Assembly (NCBI GenBank): GCA_950295325.1
Contig: OX485804.1
Coordinates: 58,390,429-58,454,428, forward strand
Length of the DNA stretch: 64,000 nt
Direction: 5' to 3'
Source of the DNA: Polytrichum commune
Taxonomy: Eukaryota > Streptophyta > Polytrichopsida > Polytrichales > Polytrichaceae
The stretch's first letter is position 1. The number at the start of each line of letters is the position of its first letter. The notes under the pieces are model-generated. The model was not told the origin of the DNA, searched no databases, and saw only the letters and a list, made by a program, of their open reading frames with translations. This document shows positions 39,281 through 51,652 of this stretch, in pieces. A program made the translations under genes and the position numbers.

Positions 39281-42200
39281 TACCCATGACTCATAGGATC
39301 ATAAGAATACTGAAATCTTCATAACATACTTGAGTAAGACAATGCTCGTAAATTTTCATACTCTGTTGGAGGAAATATGAAGGCTTAGTTTCAATCTGAG
39401 AGGCAAGGAGTTTTGGCATCCCAAACCCTAGATCTGAGCATCATGTGTCCTTGTTCTCAGGGCCCACAGAACAACCGGGAGCTGCTGAGAAATGTTACGC
39501 GGCAGCTCATGCATTTTGCAGATTCACAAAAGTATAACTCAGGCCATCATAATATGCAGGGTAGCATACACGAGTACTACTGCTGTGACCTGTTGAATTT
39601 TCACATCAATAAAAAAATAGCTGTTGCCGTGGCAGTCTCCTCTTCAGGATAAGAAGTAACGCATAGGAATTAGCGAAGAATACTCTTTTTGTTTTGGAAA
39701 TGATGTATCGGCCCAATGAGCTCAAATGTTGGACATTGGTTTCCCAGTAATTTGGGAAAAATCTTTGTGACAAAGTTGTCAAAATTTTGTTTCAAATAAA
39801 TACAATAAATTTTACTCATGCCAAGACGATATTCATGACTATGATCCTGATTCCTCGATGTCCTGGTCGTGTCCTCGGGATGGCAACTCTCCTCTTTAGA
39901 ACAGTTGTTTCTTATTCACTTCGAGTACTTCTAATGAATCGATGAGTTGTTATTTCACAAAGAGAAGCAACATGCTTAATAAAAGAGGGCATTGAGAGGA
40001 ATCGATTGGTACGATTTGTGTCCAAATTAGAAAAGGTTTGCACATTTGAATGTCATTTTTGAAACCAAATAGAAGAGATTTTCTACAACAAAATCATCAT
40101 CCAAATCCCCTAGATATTGAATTTCCATTTCTAAAAAAATCCATAGAAATGATTGGAATTTATAATTAAAAAAAAATCTTATGACATGAAAGCAACTCTC
40201 AAATTTATGCTCCTTAGAAATGATTTAGAGACTCCACACTAATTTTTGAAGATTGTGACCCCTATAGGTGCTACAAATAGTTGTCACCTTGGGGTTGTGT
40301 TGAGTATCGCATCAACCTAAATTACTTAATCTTATTGTATAAGATGAATGTGCCTAATTCCATTACTTATTTTAATCGGACACCCATAGTTGAGTGGTAT
40401 TTTGGTTAAATGTGGCTCCAAGAGAAGATACCAAAAAGACATGGATTTGATAGAAATTGGAGTACATGCTCAAAACATAATAACCATTATAGGCTCAATA
40501 GTCAACGTAATTAGGAGCTTGGACCTATGTGACCACTTAGCGAGCACAAGAATCTTCACATTGATAATGAATCAGATTTTCATATGAGCTCCAAAACTTA
40601 TGAGGAAAATGGCTACAACCTCGATATGGATTTGCTAAATTCTAACCATTAGGCTGGTACTAATCGTGTGTTTCATAGCCTAGGAGAAGCAGGCTAGTCG
40701 GGTAGAGTAATAATTTAAGACACATATACCAAGTTATACACTATATTCACATGTCTGTAACCAATTGCGGCTCATGAGCGACTCGTATTACACATGATAC
40801 AATACAAGGGCCTCTGAAGTTCATCACCTCTGCCTTGTATCTAGGATCCATGTAGATAGTGTTACTAGGGAACATGGATATCTCTCGGGGAGATCACTCT
40901 TTGTAATTTAAGGTATACACCTGAGTAAACATGGTATTTGATGTGGGGCAATTTACCTTAAATCTTGAATTTTAAACGACCGTATTTTTATATAAAAATC
41001 TACAGAGGGTGTAAATTTAGGATACCCTAAAGTTTGATATAAATTCCTTGATAGTATAAATTAAATGAGGGTATTTTACTTATAAAATTTAGGGGTGCAA
41101 GCCAAACCCTACCCCCATGCAACTAACACAAATCGCCAATTCGCTACGCAAAGGTAAGCTGCAAAGGAGAATTGCAATGTCAAATCCAAACCCTAGCCAC
41201 ACACAATTGAAACGGACGAGATTTGCAAAAGATCCAAACCAAAGCCCTCTCTAACCCTAGCCGCATGAAAATGAAGGCATGCAAAACCTTCAAAAGGGTC
41301 TTTCATCTAAGCAAACGGAATGCAGATTTGAGGAGAAAACCCCCGTCATTCACCCTTCATCCTAGAAAATAGCGATGATGTCACATTTTTTCATCCATAA
41401 GGTATTATCATTCAGCAATTGAACTCACCCTACTAAGAAAAATAAAATCATGCCCCTTTTTGTCAAGGCTAACTTATTAATAAAAATCAATACTACATGA
41501 AGTTTTTACATAGCCTACTTTATATATAATAGATTAAGTACCATTTCATGGACCTTATGATAGCCCTATAGATTATATAGGATTTCTCCCTTTCGAATTA
41601 AATGAACCTTACTTTTTTAATCACATAATTTCCTAAAATATCAATAGTGATCTCCTCAGGGGATATATATCTACCCTTGGCCGAGAATTTAAGATAGAGG
41701 TGATTAGGGCCCTTGTGTTGTTGCTTGATAGATGAAAGATGTGAATATGATAGGGTCCAACGATGTAATGCTCCTTTGTAACTCAACCATTCAGATTTAT
41801 GAGGGGTTTACGGTTGGAGACTTGATTTTGTTGCTGTTTTTCCTTTGTACTTTTTTTTTTTTTTTTTAAAAAAAAAATTTATTGCAAAAAAATACAAGGT
41901 CCTGGGGACCCGAAAGAGAGAGCGGTTTGATTTTTTTGCTTTTAGTGCTTGAGGTGGTTTCTACACGTCAAGACAAAGTGACCAGATAGAAAAGTGAAGG
42001 TTGGGTTACTGCTTGAGTTTGCACATGTTTGATTAAGAGCAAGAGGTCTAATTATGCTTACTTGGAGCAAAGATGCTAGGGTGGCCCATAATCTTAATTT
42101 GGATGATAGGGACCAAGAGAGATTTTTTGATTTCTTCAAATTAAGTCCGTTTCCCAACAAACATGTTGTCCTCCCCAAAAGATCTTGCAAACCCATCACA

Positions 42201-43797
42201 AGGGCATATTCAACTAAATAAACATTCATATCTTGTTCTAAATGTGTTGCAAACAACACTTAATTTTCTTTTGTATGGAATCATCACAAATCTTTTATAA
42301 CAATTATGCAACAATTTCCCATGGACCTTCCAAAGCCCTTGGATTATATTTTGCACATAATATGTGTTTACCCATCTTTCATCAAGATTTTATACCAATC
42401 CAAGCACATTTTAAATTTCTTTGGAGCACATCTCCATCATCAATTTCATAAGGTTATTAAGTGAGGAGAGCATGCTCACTTTCCTTGAGAATATTTTTTG
42501 TTGGATGCAATTTACTTCTAGAATGAAAACGCAAAGATGCACAATCTTGATTACAATTTCAGCCTAAATATGAAGTGGATGAAAGAGAGAGGGTACTCAT
42601 ACCTTTGTACATGTTGGATTACAACCTATCTTTGACATGTATGGACTAGATAACTAGCGAGAGAATATTGGATAACAACCCATCGGAGTGGCAAGTCATC
42701 CACCTACTCGAGTTGGTTATCAATCATAGCCAATTAGTTCATGACCAGAATCTAGGACATATGGACAAAATTGTGCCTCCATGGATGCAAAATTGTGATG
42801 AGTTTTGATAACCCTTTTGCTCTTGGACGAGTGATCAGTTATGGAGAGGGTGTCGTTCCATGTAGTACTCTTGCGCACGTCCTCTACCTTGTCCATTTTG
42901 GCAAATCAAGCATCATTTAACTGCTTGTCAGTCTGATCTCCGGTAAATGAAAAAGACCTGGATGGAATCTGGTGCAAAGAACTGTGAGAAGATTTCAGAA
43001 TCAGCTGGAAACAGGCCAACTATTACAATGTACCCAATTAAGCTCCTCAAATCAGCCACCAAAACACAATTGTGGATGCCCCACCATTCACTGATCACTA
43101 GCTGTTAAATTTCAGAGAATAACAAAATGACTGTCCGTTATTCATTGTTCAAACTTCACATCATAACATAGGTCGCTATATATTCTGGAAGAAAAGGACA
43201 GTGGATGTACATGGAACACTGTCGACTGAAAAAGAAACGAGTTGTAGTATGAAGCCTCTGTCACTAATTTGCAGGGCTGATGATCATCAACACTTCTGCC
43301 GACACGGATGGATGTATGATAGATCAATCCTGTCCTGTCACGGCTCTGTGTCATGCCGGTAGGCCTGTCACGCATCTCCAGGAAGCCACAAATCTGTGGA
43401 CTTGCACTCACAAGCAGATTAAAAATTCCACATGCTACCAATGAAAAGCATCAATTTTTTTCGGCAGCTACGTAGTTCTCGTTCAGGGACGATCGATGCA
43501 GTACTTGAATGCGTGCAGCATGATCAGGAATTCGGTGAAGTAGGAACACCAATTTGGTGATCAATACCAGTTTGCTGTTTCTAATGCATCAACGGCCGTG
43601 CTCGATTTGATATCACAGAATCGATCGGCAGAAAAAAAGTTGGGTGTGCTAACTTGAGAATTTTCTGGCGTCGAGTTCTATCATGCGCTCCATGCATTGC
43701 CATGAGATGATGTACTCCTCGCCTGGCCGAAGACATTGTATCCAAGACGACTGCCAAGCTCACGAATATTGTAATGCAAGTACCTGCCTGGCACCAA
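39281..43797. other. Intergenic, no gene seen
   Basis: AT-rich, with an R2 copy at 40377-40735 and a T17-A10 homopolymer junction near 41851-41877. Short frames such as 39413-39652 show no family resemblance. Confidence 0.5.
40377..40735 (+). repeat. Dispersed repeat family R2, copy 5
   Basis: Nearly complete copy running from CGGACACCCATAGTTGAGTG through TGTGGCTCCAAGAGAAG, CTCAAAACATAATAACC and ATATGAGCTCCAAAACTTA to CTAGGAGAAGCAGGCTAGT. Confidence 0.6.
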
Positions 43798-43805
43798 TTT
43801 ATAAG
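43798..43805 (+). promoter_or_regulatory. Possible TATA box of the CAP gene
   Basis: TTTATAAG about 155 bp upstream of the CAP start codon, with a pyrimidine-rich stretch just downstream. This is a positional inference only. Confidence 0.35.
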
Positions 43806-43960
43806 GAACTCTCCTCTCCAGTTTCTATCATAGCAGGAAACCTTATAGGGACTTGTCTTTAAGCGATCATCCATCTGCTTCGGTGGAGCAGTTGAGCATC
43901 ATCATCATCAGTGCTGACAAATCAGTTCCATTCAACTGAAGCCGATTTCGACCACACATT

Positions 43961-45181
43961 ATGGCGAATTTCGGGTACATGAAGGTGCCCCTAGCCTACA
44001 TGGTGGCTATGGTGATGTGCATCATAACCATCACGGCGCCATGGCTGCAAGTACCATTGGCTGCAGCTCAGCAGTTCACATTGAGTGCTGACGCCCGAGA
44101 GTTTCTGGAAGCACACAACCAGCTGCGAGCCACGGCTCGTGTTGCAAATCTCGTGTGGAACGACTCGCTTGCGGCGGTTGCAAAATCCTTCGTTGAGCAG
44201 CAATGTGCAAGCTTGGCGCCATGCAGCAGCAGTAGCAGCGCCCAGGGTGTGCCCGCATACTCCAGCGGCCAGAATTCTTGGTGCATTGTCACCAATGCCA
44301 ACACCCAGCCGACGAGTGCTTCCCGAACCGTTGCCACGTCTTCGCATTGGGTTACGAGCAGGTTTGCGAGTTACGATGAACACCACCGGCACTGCGATGG
44401 GGAAGAAGGCGATGGGGAAGAAGGCGATGGAGAAGAAGGCGATGGAGGCAGCAGCAGCGGTGCGGCGACGGCTGGCCCTGTGGCTCGTCCTGCCCCTGGC
44501 CCAGTAGGCTCAGCCTCGGCTCCTGTCCCAGTAGGAGCCGGTTTTGCTCATGCCCCAACAGGCTCTGTGGGCCCTATTACGGAGCCTCCTACCCCTCTCG
44601 TTCGTTCCGGGATTGGCATGCCCCCTTCCCATAATAACGATGCTTCTGGTAACACTGGCACCAACTCTTCTCCCACCCGGGGATCTAGCTCTGGCGGAAT
44701 CGACGCTTCTCCCACCCCTGGATCTGGCTCTGGCTCTGGCGGCATCGACGCTTCTCCCACCCCTGGATCTGGCTCTGGCTCTGGCGGCATCGACGCTTCT
44801 CCCACCCCTGGATCTGGCTCTGGCTCTGGCTCTGGCTCTGGTGGCGTCGGTGCTTCTCCCACCCCTGCACCTCTCATCGTCCCTGGCACTGGCAGCAGCA
44901 ATGACGGCGAGGAGGGAGATGGTGAAGAAGAGCATCACCATCATTGCCATAGGGAGGGAGATGGGGAAGGAGACGGAGAGGGAGACGGAGAAGAGGGTGG
45001 AAATGCGGCACAATACTTTGCGCAGATGGTGGACAGCAAGACAGTGAGCACGGGTTGCTACAGCCTGCAGTGCACCGCCAATGGGGTGTCCTACGCCGCC
45101 TGCGAATACTTTCCCGCATTGCCGGGGATTCCCTACCCACCTCCGAACCCCTTCACAAAAGTGCAAGGGTTGAATTTATAG
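43961..45181 (+). CDS. Secreted CAP/PR-1-like protein with large acidic and Ser-Gly-Pro insert
   Basis: A single-exon frame of 406 residues. Residues about 10-36 are hydrophobic and end in AAAQQ, consistent with a signal peptide and secretion. The CAP domain starts at SADAREFLEAHNQLR, with LVWNDSLA and EQQCASLAPC following as in PR-1 proteins. In place of the usual short link to the GHYTQVVW strand there is an insert of about 200 residues: acidic EEGDG repeats, a Pro/Ala stretch, GSGSGGIDASPTP repeats, then a His-rich EEHHHHCH and further EGDGE repeats. The domain resumes at YFAQMVDSKTVSTGCYSLQC and closes with ACEYFPALPGIPYPPP, the CAP C-terminal signature. The GEN motif is GQN and the conserved second His is absent, so canonical metal binding by the CAP tetrad is doubtful. 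A broken relative lies at 35237-39280. The role is unknown; PR-1 proteins bind sterols or act in defence, but that is not shown here. Confidence 0.85.
   Translation: MANFGYMKVPLAYMVAMVMCIITITAPWLQVPLAAAQQFTLSADAREFLEAHNQLRATARVANLVWNDSLAAVAKSFVEQQCASLAPCSSSSSAQGVPAYSSGQNSWCIVTNANTQPTSASRTVATSSHWVTSRFASYDEHHRHCDGEEGDGEEGDGEEGDGGSSSGAATAGPVARPAPGPVGSASAPVPVGAGFAHAPTGSVGPITEPPTPLVRSGIGMPPSHNNDASGNTGTNSSPTRGSSSGGIDASPTPGSGSGSGGIDASPTPGSGSGSGGIDASPTPGSGSGSGSGSGGVGASPTPAPLIVPGTGSSNDGEEGDGEEEHHHHCHREGDGEGDGEGDGEEGGNAAQYFAQMVDSKTVSTGCYSLQCTANGVSYAACEYFPALPGIPYPPPNPFTKVQGLNL
44391..44452 (+). repeat. Coding minisatellite, acidic EEGDG units
   Basis: Tandem units of about 15 bp (GATGGGGAAGAAGGC type) encoding repeated EEGDG in the CAP insert. 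Similar units occur near 44907-45000 and in the pseudogene, which points to an expandable low-complexity module. Confidence 0.8.
44695..44860 (+). repeat. Coding minisatellite, Ser-Gly/Thr-Pro units
   Basis: Three or more units of about 54 bp, each running GGCGGCATCGACGCTTCTCC then ACCCCTGGATCTGGCTCTGG, encode GIDASPTPGSGSGS repeats. The near-identity of units indicates recent expansion. Confidence 0.85.
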
Positions 45182-45754
45182 GGTCCCAGCAGCGTCCGGA
45201 TGATCGATCGGCGTCCAGGGTGCGTGACTCGCAGCTGGATCACACAAGCGATAGGATGCACTCGATCGGTGGTGCCCAACATCTTGTCGATCATGTTCTT
45301 GCAGATTACACTAGAATAATGAGGCCATTCATTGGCGTCTGTTCTGCGGGACGATACACTTGACTTCAAGATGAATAGAAGAAGTTTGTTTTGTGGCGTT
45401 TAAACAATTATTGTTGCAGGGCTCTCCTTTCCGATGCTGAATGAAGCAATCGGACATGGAGCTCACAATAAATGTACTAAGCTGCATAAGTACTTGTATG
45501 CTGATTTTGTATGGGAATGATGTGTTCGGATAAGCTACTAAGTTCTACTTTGCATGATGTTCAACAAGTTCTACGGCCCGAAGTGGCAACAGCTACAGCT
45601 GGGATTATAATACAACATCATTAAATTGTATGTTACTTTACAATGGTATCAATATGATTATTAACTTAGCATTTTTTACGTGTTGATAAAGAGATAGTCA
45701 AGATGAATCCAATGGTATCAAAATTTATGTAAATAAATAAGCTTGTCATATAAA

Positions 45755-45838
45755 ATATAATGGTTTAAAGTTGTATAATAAGGTTATTTTATATCACAGG
45801 TCCTAGTTCAAATCCTGGGATTTATTATTTTCATCTAA
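45755..45838 (+). repeat. Possible tRNA-derived SINE fragment
   Basis: CCTAGTTCAAATCCTGGG forms a T-arm-like stem-loop containing a pol III B-box-like AGTTCAAATCC. About 60 nt upstream, TGGTTTAAAGTTGTATAATAAGG could be a decayed A-box and D-arm region. It cannot fold as a functional tRNA, and no second copy was found. Confidence 0.3.
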
Positions 45839-46959
45839 TTAATAATTATAATAAGATCTTACAATAAAGATTAAGTATTGTAGTAGATTATTCAAGCATT
45901 ATAGTATTTTCACTCTAGCTCTTGTTTTGGAGTTTTCTATAACATTATTACAGAGCCATTATCAACTCTCAAACGGACTCATTACCGGAGGACCCTTGCA
46001 ACATATTCCAATTGTTGCCACCCTGGGTTCTATGGATTGCCATTTCACTTGAAAGTTGATCCAGTGGGCACCGTAGGGTTAATGGTATACACTGTGGGCA
46101 CACTATTCATGTGACTTACACTTCGCATCAATATAGTGTGGCCCACAACACACATCATCACACATTAAAGTAGTGTGAAATCTTATGCTTGAGAGAATAG
46201 GTTGTACATCGATTTCTCCCCACACCCGAAATTCGTGGAAAGTCTAACTATAACAATAACCTTTTTGGTTAAATGCTTGTTTTCAATTGGATTATAATCT
46301 AATTTTAGAAATAAAAAGAAGTACTACACTTTCAGATCTAAGACTGTCCAAGTAGAATGGTGATGAATTGAATCTCACCATGTTGGAAGTCCCTCAAATG
46401 CACACTATTTTCCATACCAATTGAGGTACTATGATGTACAACATAGATCTTCAATTTTACATATTGTGGGTTGGAAAAGACGTGTACCCATGATACTATC
46501 TCCAATGTTTTTAGTGTTTAATTTCCTTGTAAATAGTGTGGCCAACAGTATTTACCATAAACCGTGTAGTGGCATTAGCAGACTAATCTTCTTTTAATTT
46601 GGGCTTCGGGAAGTGGATAATGAATGTTTATGTAATCTTCCATGGCACTTCCTGAAGCCCAAGTTTGATCGATGATCTATAAGTTACAACATCAACAAAA
46701 CATGGCCATGCTAATATTGGATTGTGAACAGAAAATTTAGGGATCAATTTGGTTCCCTCCATGCAAAGGGATAGAGATTCCCATCTCAAACTCATCAATC
46801 TTTCTGCTATCACAGGGAACTGTGGTAATTTACCACATAGAGAAACATGTCGTAAAGTGGACAAAACCAGATGAGTGGGACTACCAAATTGCCCAAAGTT
46901 CCTTGTGTATGTTGAAGAAGCAATATGTGCAATAAGGTAGATGTTCGGATATTTATGTT

Positions 46960-47312
46960 GATTGGACACCTATATTTGAATGGTATGTGGTAAGGTGTGG
47001 ATCCAAGACTGGACAACAGGAAGACATGTGTTAAAAAGAGATTGGGACATGCTTTCAAATTATGTTAAGCATTCTAAGTTCAATAGTCAATATCATTTGG
47101 GGGGGGGGGGGGGGAGGGGGGAACCTATATGATCATTTAATGAGCACATTAATTTTCAATTTAATTGTGAATAGGGTATTAGTATGAGCTGCGGATTTTT
47201 TGAGGAAAGTGGTTATGGTCTTGATTTGGATTTGCTAACCATTTTGCCCTAATTACGTGTTCCATGTCCTAGGAGAAGTGGGCTGGTAGGAAACAACAAC
47301 CATTTAAGGTCA
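46960..47312 (+). repeat. Dispersed repeat family R2, copy 6
   Basis: Runs from GGACACCTATATTTGAATGG through GTGTGGATCCAAGA, AAGACATGTGTTAAAAAGAG and GATTTGGATTTGCTAACCAT to CCTAGGAGAAGTGGGCTGGT. A G-rich tract (47099-47121) is inserted in its middle. Confidence 0.6.
47099..47121. repeat. Poly-G tract
   Basis: Sixteen G, one A, six G. It interrupts an R2 copy. Confidence 0.9.
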
Positions 47313-48656
47313 AGGCATCCATAGTTGACCAAGTCTAGGGATGTGCAAATGGACATGACCCTTGGCCTTTGGCCATCGCGTTGCGTCACATCGGGACATG
47401 ATAGTTGAGGACATGTTGATTTTTTCAATTTCATAATTTGTTGTAAGAAAAATTATTGTTTTGATCGACTGCTCTAGTCAACTACAAATAGTAGTCGACT
47501 TCTAGAACCAATTCCAAAAATTCCAAAACTATGCAAAAAACACCTAAACTGTTAAATCTTATTAGATGCAAACTCACTCCGTTGTATTTAGTGGGAACAT
47601 GTGAGCATACAAGGTGTTTTTTGGGGGTATTATATTGGAGAAGGGAATTATTTTGGACCTTACTATTATGTTATTTTCTAACATTCACTACTTTTGAGGA
47701 CCCTATGGGTAGGTTAACTTAGTATTTATTCTTCTTTTACATGGGCATATAGAAGTTATAATTTGTAGTTTTTGTTGATGTTCAAGAAGCAGTTGGAGGT
47801 TTGTGCTCCTACATTTCCTCAAACAAAACAATTCTACAATTTACCTCCACATCATAGTAGAGAATCACATAGGGCATCGCAAAGAACCTTCAACTCAATG
47901 ACACTCAACTAAGCTAATGGCTTAGACAACAACTACAAATTTGAGTTGCTTTGATAAGTGGCAGGTCTTCTTAAACTGACCCATGTTCTACACATATTGG
48001 TTTCTCATGTACTCACTTGCTGTCACCCACAATGCCTCTCAATTGTTTGCCAAATCCCCAACAAGACTTGACCTACTTCGATTAAGATCCCCAACTAGAG
48101 CATTTTTTATTTTTTATTTATTTATTTGTTTTCCCTCATTGGCACTAGTTTCATTCATTGCACTTAGTTCTTGAATGCCTTTAGCCACTCATGTCTTGAT
48201 GGTTGGATGTGGTCAAGAAATAGAGTTCCCTATAGAGGCTTGCGATTGGGGGTGATTGCTAAACTAGACTCCCATTCTTCAACACCAATTTCGAATATGC
48301 ATGTTAGACATGAAGCAATTTAATATTTCCAAAGACATTTGGGCAAAGAGGTTGTGGATTGTGTTCTTGGAATGATCTCCAATGGTGGATCCAAAATCTT
48401 TACAACACTCCACGCACCTCTATTACACCCACAAAATTTTGGTCTAGAGACCTTAAGTGTAGTTGGTAATCCTCCAAGGTTATTAGTTTCAATTTTTTCC
48501 TAAGTTTTTCTCTGGCTAGCAAATATCTAGCCATAACCTCGGAACTCACCAATGTGGACTTCAAAAGAGGTGCCACATGGTAAGTGCTTCACCACCTACC
48601 CTAGAACTAGTAGGTGAAGGCAATGGCTAGTCAGAGTCATCAAGAGGGGTAAGGTT

Positions 48657-49068
48657 CTAAGGTAGGGGTGGCAATTTCCGTGCGGGTCCTAAAGTCGACC
48701 CCTATGTCGGAAGCACCTTTTTAGGTATTTTTACCTGGGTTTACAAAAGCACCTATCAAGGTGCTTTTACTGTTCATAGCGCTGCCAACATTTCATTGGC
48801 TGCCAGCGGTCGGTTTAATGTTGCAAGCGGTCGGTTTTAGAAATCCACATTGTGGATATACCACGTACCCTATGTGCGAGTGTTGGTCACTCTACAAGGT
48901 TTCCTTTAAAAATTTGTAGGAAATCATAAACATGCTGGAAATTTTTGATTTTTTCATAGTTGCTTTTGCACCAGCTTTGCGGAGCGCTCAAAATTTATAA
49001 AAAAATAGTTTCAGCATCCCAACTAGGCACATCTGAAATTTGGACGGAAATAACCACCCCTACCTTAG
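48657..49068. mobile_element. MITE with about 25-bp terminal inverted repeats, 412 bp
   Basis: The left end CTAAGGTAGGGGTGGCAATT and the right end AATAACCACCCCTACCTTAG are inverted, with the match continuing into TTCCGT. The target duplication is not resolved because the termini are themselves TAA/TTA-like. No protein is encoded; the 122-codon frame overlapping it at 48960-49328 is incidental. Confidence 0.65.
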
Positions 49069-50682
49069 TTGATCCCAACCTTGAATCCAAGAAACGCATG
49101 CGTGTGGTTGACCTAGCTTTTATTTATGACTCCCAACAAACTCTAGAGTGCATAGTAGAGGAGAACAATTTCAACTTCAAAGACATTGCAAACCTAATTG
49201 TGACCAACAACCTCACTAGAACTGAGTACCGTGAGTCGCAATTGGTATTGCTCATACAAACACTTATTGTTGACATTGGCCCCCCCCCCCCCCTCTTTTG
49301 CATCAACAATGCTCCTAAAAAAATGTGAGAACTCATAACAAAAATTAAAAACCCTAAACCTTACCCATATACCAAGCAAACAAAACCCAATAGTTGGAAA
49401 AATGAAGATTGGAATGGGCGCACCTGAGGAGTGCAACTATGCGTGTGCACCTATTGTCCAACCTTCAACAATCAACCATCAACATTTGCCAAGTTTGCAA
49501 GATGGTGGGAGTTTGCACAAACATGAACACTTCAAAGAGCTTAGACTGCAAACCATAACTAGGTTCTCATAAAGCCAAACACAATGCACAAATCCGCCAA
49601 GAGCCCTTCCCACATATGAGCTAATAGATTACATCCAACTACCAAGAGACATCCGCGACATGTCATCCAATGGTGCTCATCCATAGCGTGGGGCCCTAAT
49701 ATATAATATTCTAGTTCCCCATCCTACCAAACCCTATGGTACGTTAGTTTTACAACTTCTCTAACATGATCAATTTGTAAACACCCTAAGTTAATTATAC
49801 CTTGGAGTTCAATATATAACTTGAGCTTTGTTACAAATATGAGTTTTATAATTTGTAGGTTGCAACTTTAAAATGGAGCCTATATTTGTTCTCACGTAGT
49901 TTTCAAAAACATGAGAGTGACCCCCCAAGATGCAAAATCTACCGTCCATAATTTTTTCTAAAATTTTATTGATTTTCAAAACATTTGCGGGTACTCAAAT
50001 GACGGCAGATTAGGCTATAGACTTTTAGGTGGTGGGTCATCAATCACCTCACCTCAAATCATCATTGCGCTAGAATAAAGAGCCACCAAGCAAAGAAATA
50101 ACTGACAGTTACAACAAGTGGTTACACAAGAATAATCAAGACTAAGTTATACTTTGTTGAGGAGCGGAAGAGAGCTGCAGTTGCCGAGAGAAGTGTAGAC
50201 CCTGGCGATCAAAGTTGTCTTCTTTGCAAAAACACATGTAAGTTCTATGTATAGTTTTGCTTTGTATTTTCCTTGAAAGTAACACTATATTCGGTATTTG
50301 GAGACTTTTTGTTGATTATGAGACTATATAAGGATGCACATTTCAAAATTGGACCAGTAATGACGACTAAAAATCCCATATGTATAATGGTATGCTACTA
50401 TTATTATACATAAAGGCATGGAAGTGAAAAAAAATGTGAGGCATACATGAAAATAGTTGCGTATGAAATGACAACTCGTTATGAATGGAAGGGAAGATGC
50501 GAAGAATGAATGGAAGTTGAATGAATTAATTGGGATAGAAATACAATTATAATGGAAATACCATCAATGTCTTGAGTAACTTGGAATAGCATAGAAAGTA
50601 AGCACTTAAATATGTTCTACACCTAAGCCCATTTAGGGAGCCCGTCCCACTAGTACGCTTCTAGTCACACTAGTCCGACCCA
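49069..50682. other. Intergenic, no gene seen
   Basis: AT-rich, with a poly-C tract of 14 at 49280-49293. This is the 3' flank of the large minus-strand gene. Confidence 0.5.
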
Positions 50683-51652
50683 CTATTTTTTTTTTGCGGC
50701 TAAGTCCTTTTTTTGGGCGGCCTCCATGGCTCTAAAAATCTCAGGCCCACGACTGTATCCTTGTGTGTTGCCTGGAAAGGAATATGTGTCGTTCTTGCAT
50801 GTTTCAGGACGCGCTCCCGAATTGTACGAGGTGGTATTATAAGTAGAATACGAGGGCGTTTGCGAAAGGGAACGTCTTGCGCTTCTCCGGAGGGCCAGAG
50901 AACGATCGGACTCGGAAGATGCGGCCTTGAGGGCGTGCCTTGGCACTGACGAAGTCGAGGAGGGTTGGCCACCAAGCGAGCGGGGAGCCACCTGCCAAAA
51001 AACGCCATAGGAAGATAATAATAAGAACGGAGTGGGGAAAATGAGGAAGGGCGGTTTGGGATGGGCGCTCGTAAACCTCTTGGCACGCACAGACAAAGAG
51101 GAAAGCAACGGTGAATATGGGTTTAGGGACAAAGAAGGGCACCTTGGATTTGGTGACATCGATCCCGGGGACGATGGGGGCGTCGAGGAGAGCATACGAA
51201 TCCGGTTGAATTGCGGCACTGTTCAGTAATGTGGGGGAAGCATGGCAAGGAGGGCCAATGACCGGGGATGGGTTTGCAGGAGGAGGAACGGGGACGACGG
51301 GGGAGGGGTCGCACCGGGTTGCTTCCAGGTGGAGACGTCGGCTCGGCCCACGACGAGCGATGGCGTCGTCCCTCGAGGGCGACACATGCCCCAAACGAAC
51401 GAGCGTCCGCTTCTCCTTGGAGAGGGGGGAGGGCGACGGGGCGAACGCCCGAGGGACAACCCTGGGGGGCGGGCTGTTGACAACACCGTCGTCGACGTCC
51501 CGGGAGTAGTCCACGGCCGAGGCTGCATCCACCGCCGAGAAGTGGTAGAGTGAGGGGATCACGGAATACGTCACGCCGCGGGAAGGGGAGCCTGGGGACG
51601 AGGGGGGACGGGAAAGGCCGTCGAGGACGGGGGCATCACATATGGGGGCAAA
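50683..51652 (-). CDS. Exons E and F: Pro-rich segment and basic C-terminus
   Basis: Exon E (51652-51077) follows a pyrimidine-rich acceptor ending CCCCATAG and encodes a Pro/Ser-rich segment (PRAFAPSPSPLSKEKR, VVPVPPPANPSPV). Exon F (50991-50683) follows TTTTGGCAG and encodes SSESDRSLALRRSARRSLSQ and ends EIFRAMEAAQKKDLAAKKK then TAG. The donor of E is uncertain; GAG|GTTTAC keeps the frame. No domain is recognised. The clean, highly basic C-terminus supports a real 3' end. Confidence 0.45.

Larger units (their letters stand above)
45182..48656. other. Intergenic, no gene seen
   Basis: AT-rich, with a tRNA-like fragment near 45760-45835, an R2 copy at 46960-47312 and a long G tract at 47099-47121. 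No gene supported. Confidence 0.5.

Noticed and set aside
44510-45166. Long minus-strand frame antisense to the CAP gene
   Set aside because: A mirror of the plus-strand repeats (Arg-Ala-rich), with no conserved features; a shadow.
47099-49293. Poly-G (47099-47121) and poly-C (49280-49293) tracts as functional elements
   Set aside because: Long homopolymers in AT-rich DNA are more likely slippage or assembly artefacts.
48960-49328. 122-codon frame as a gene
   Set aside because: Crosses a MITE end and a poly-C tract; no family resemblance.
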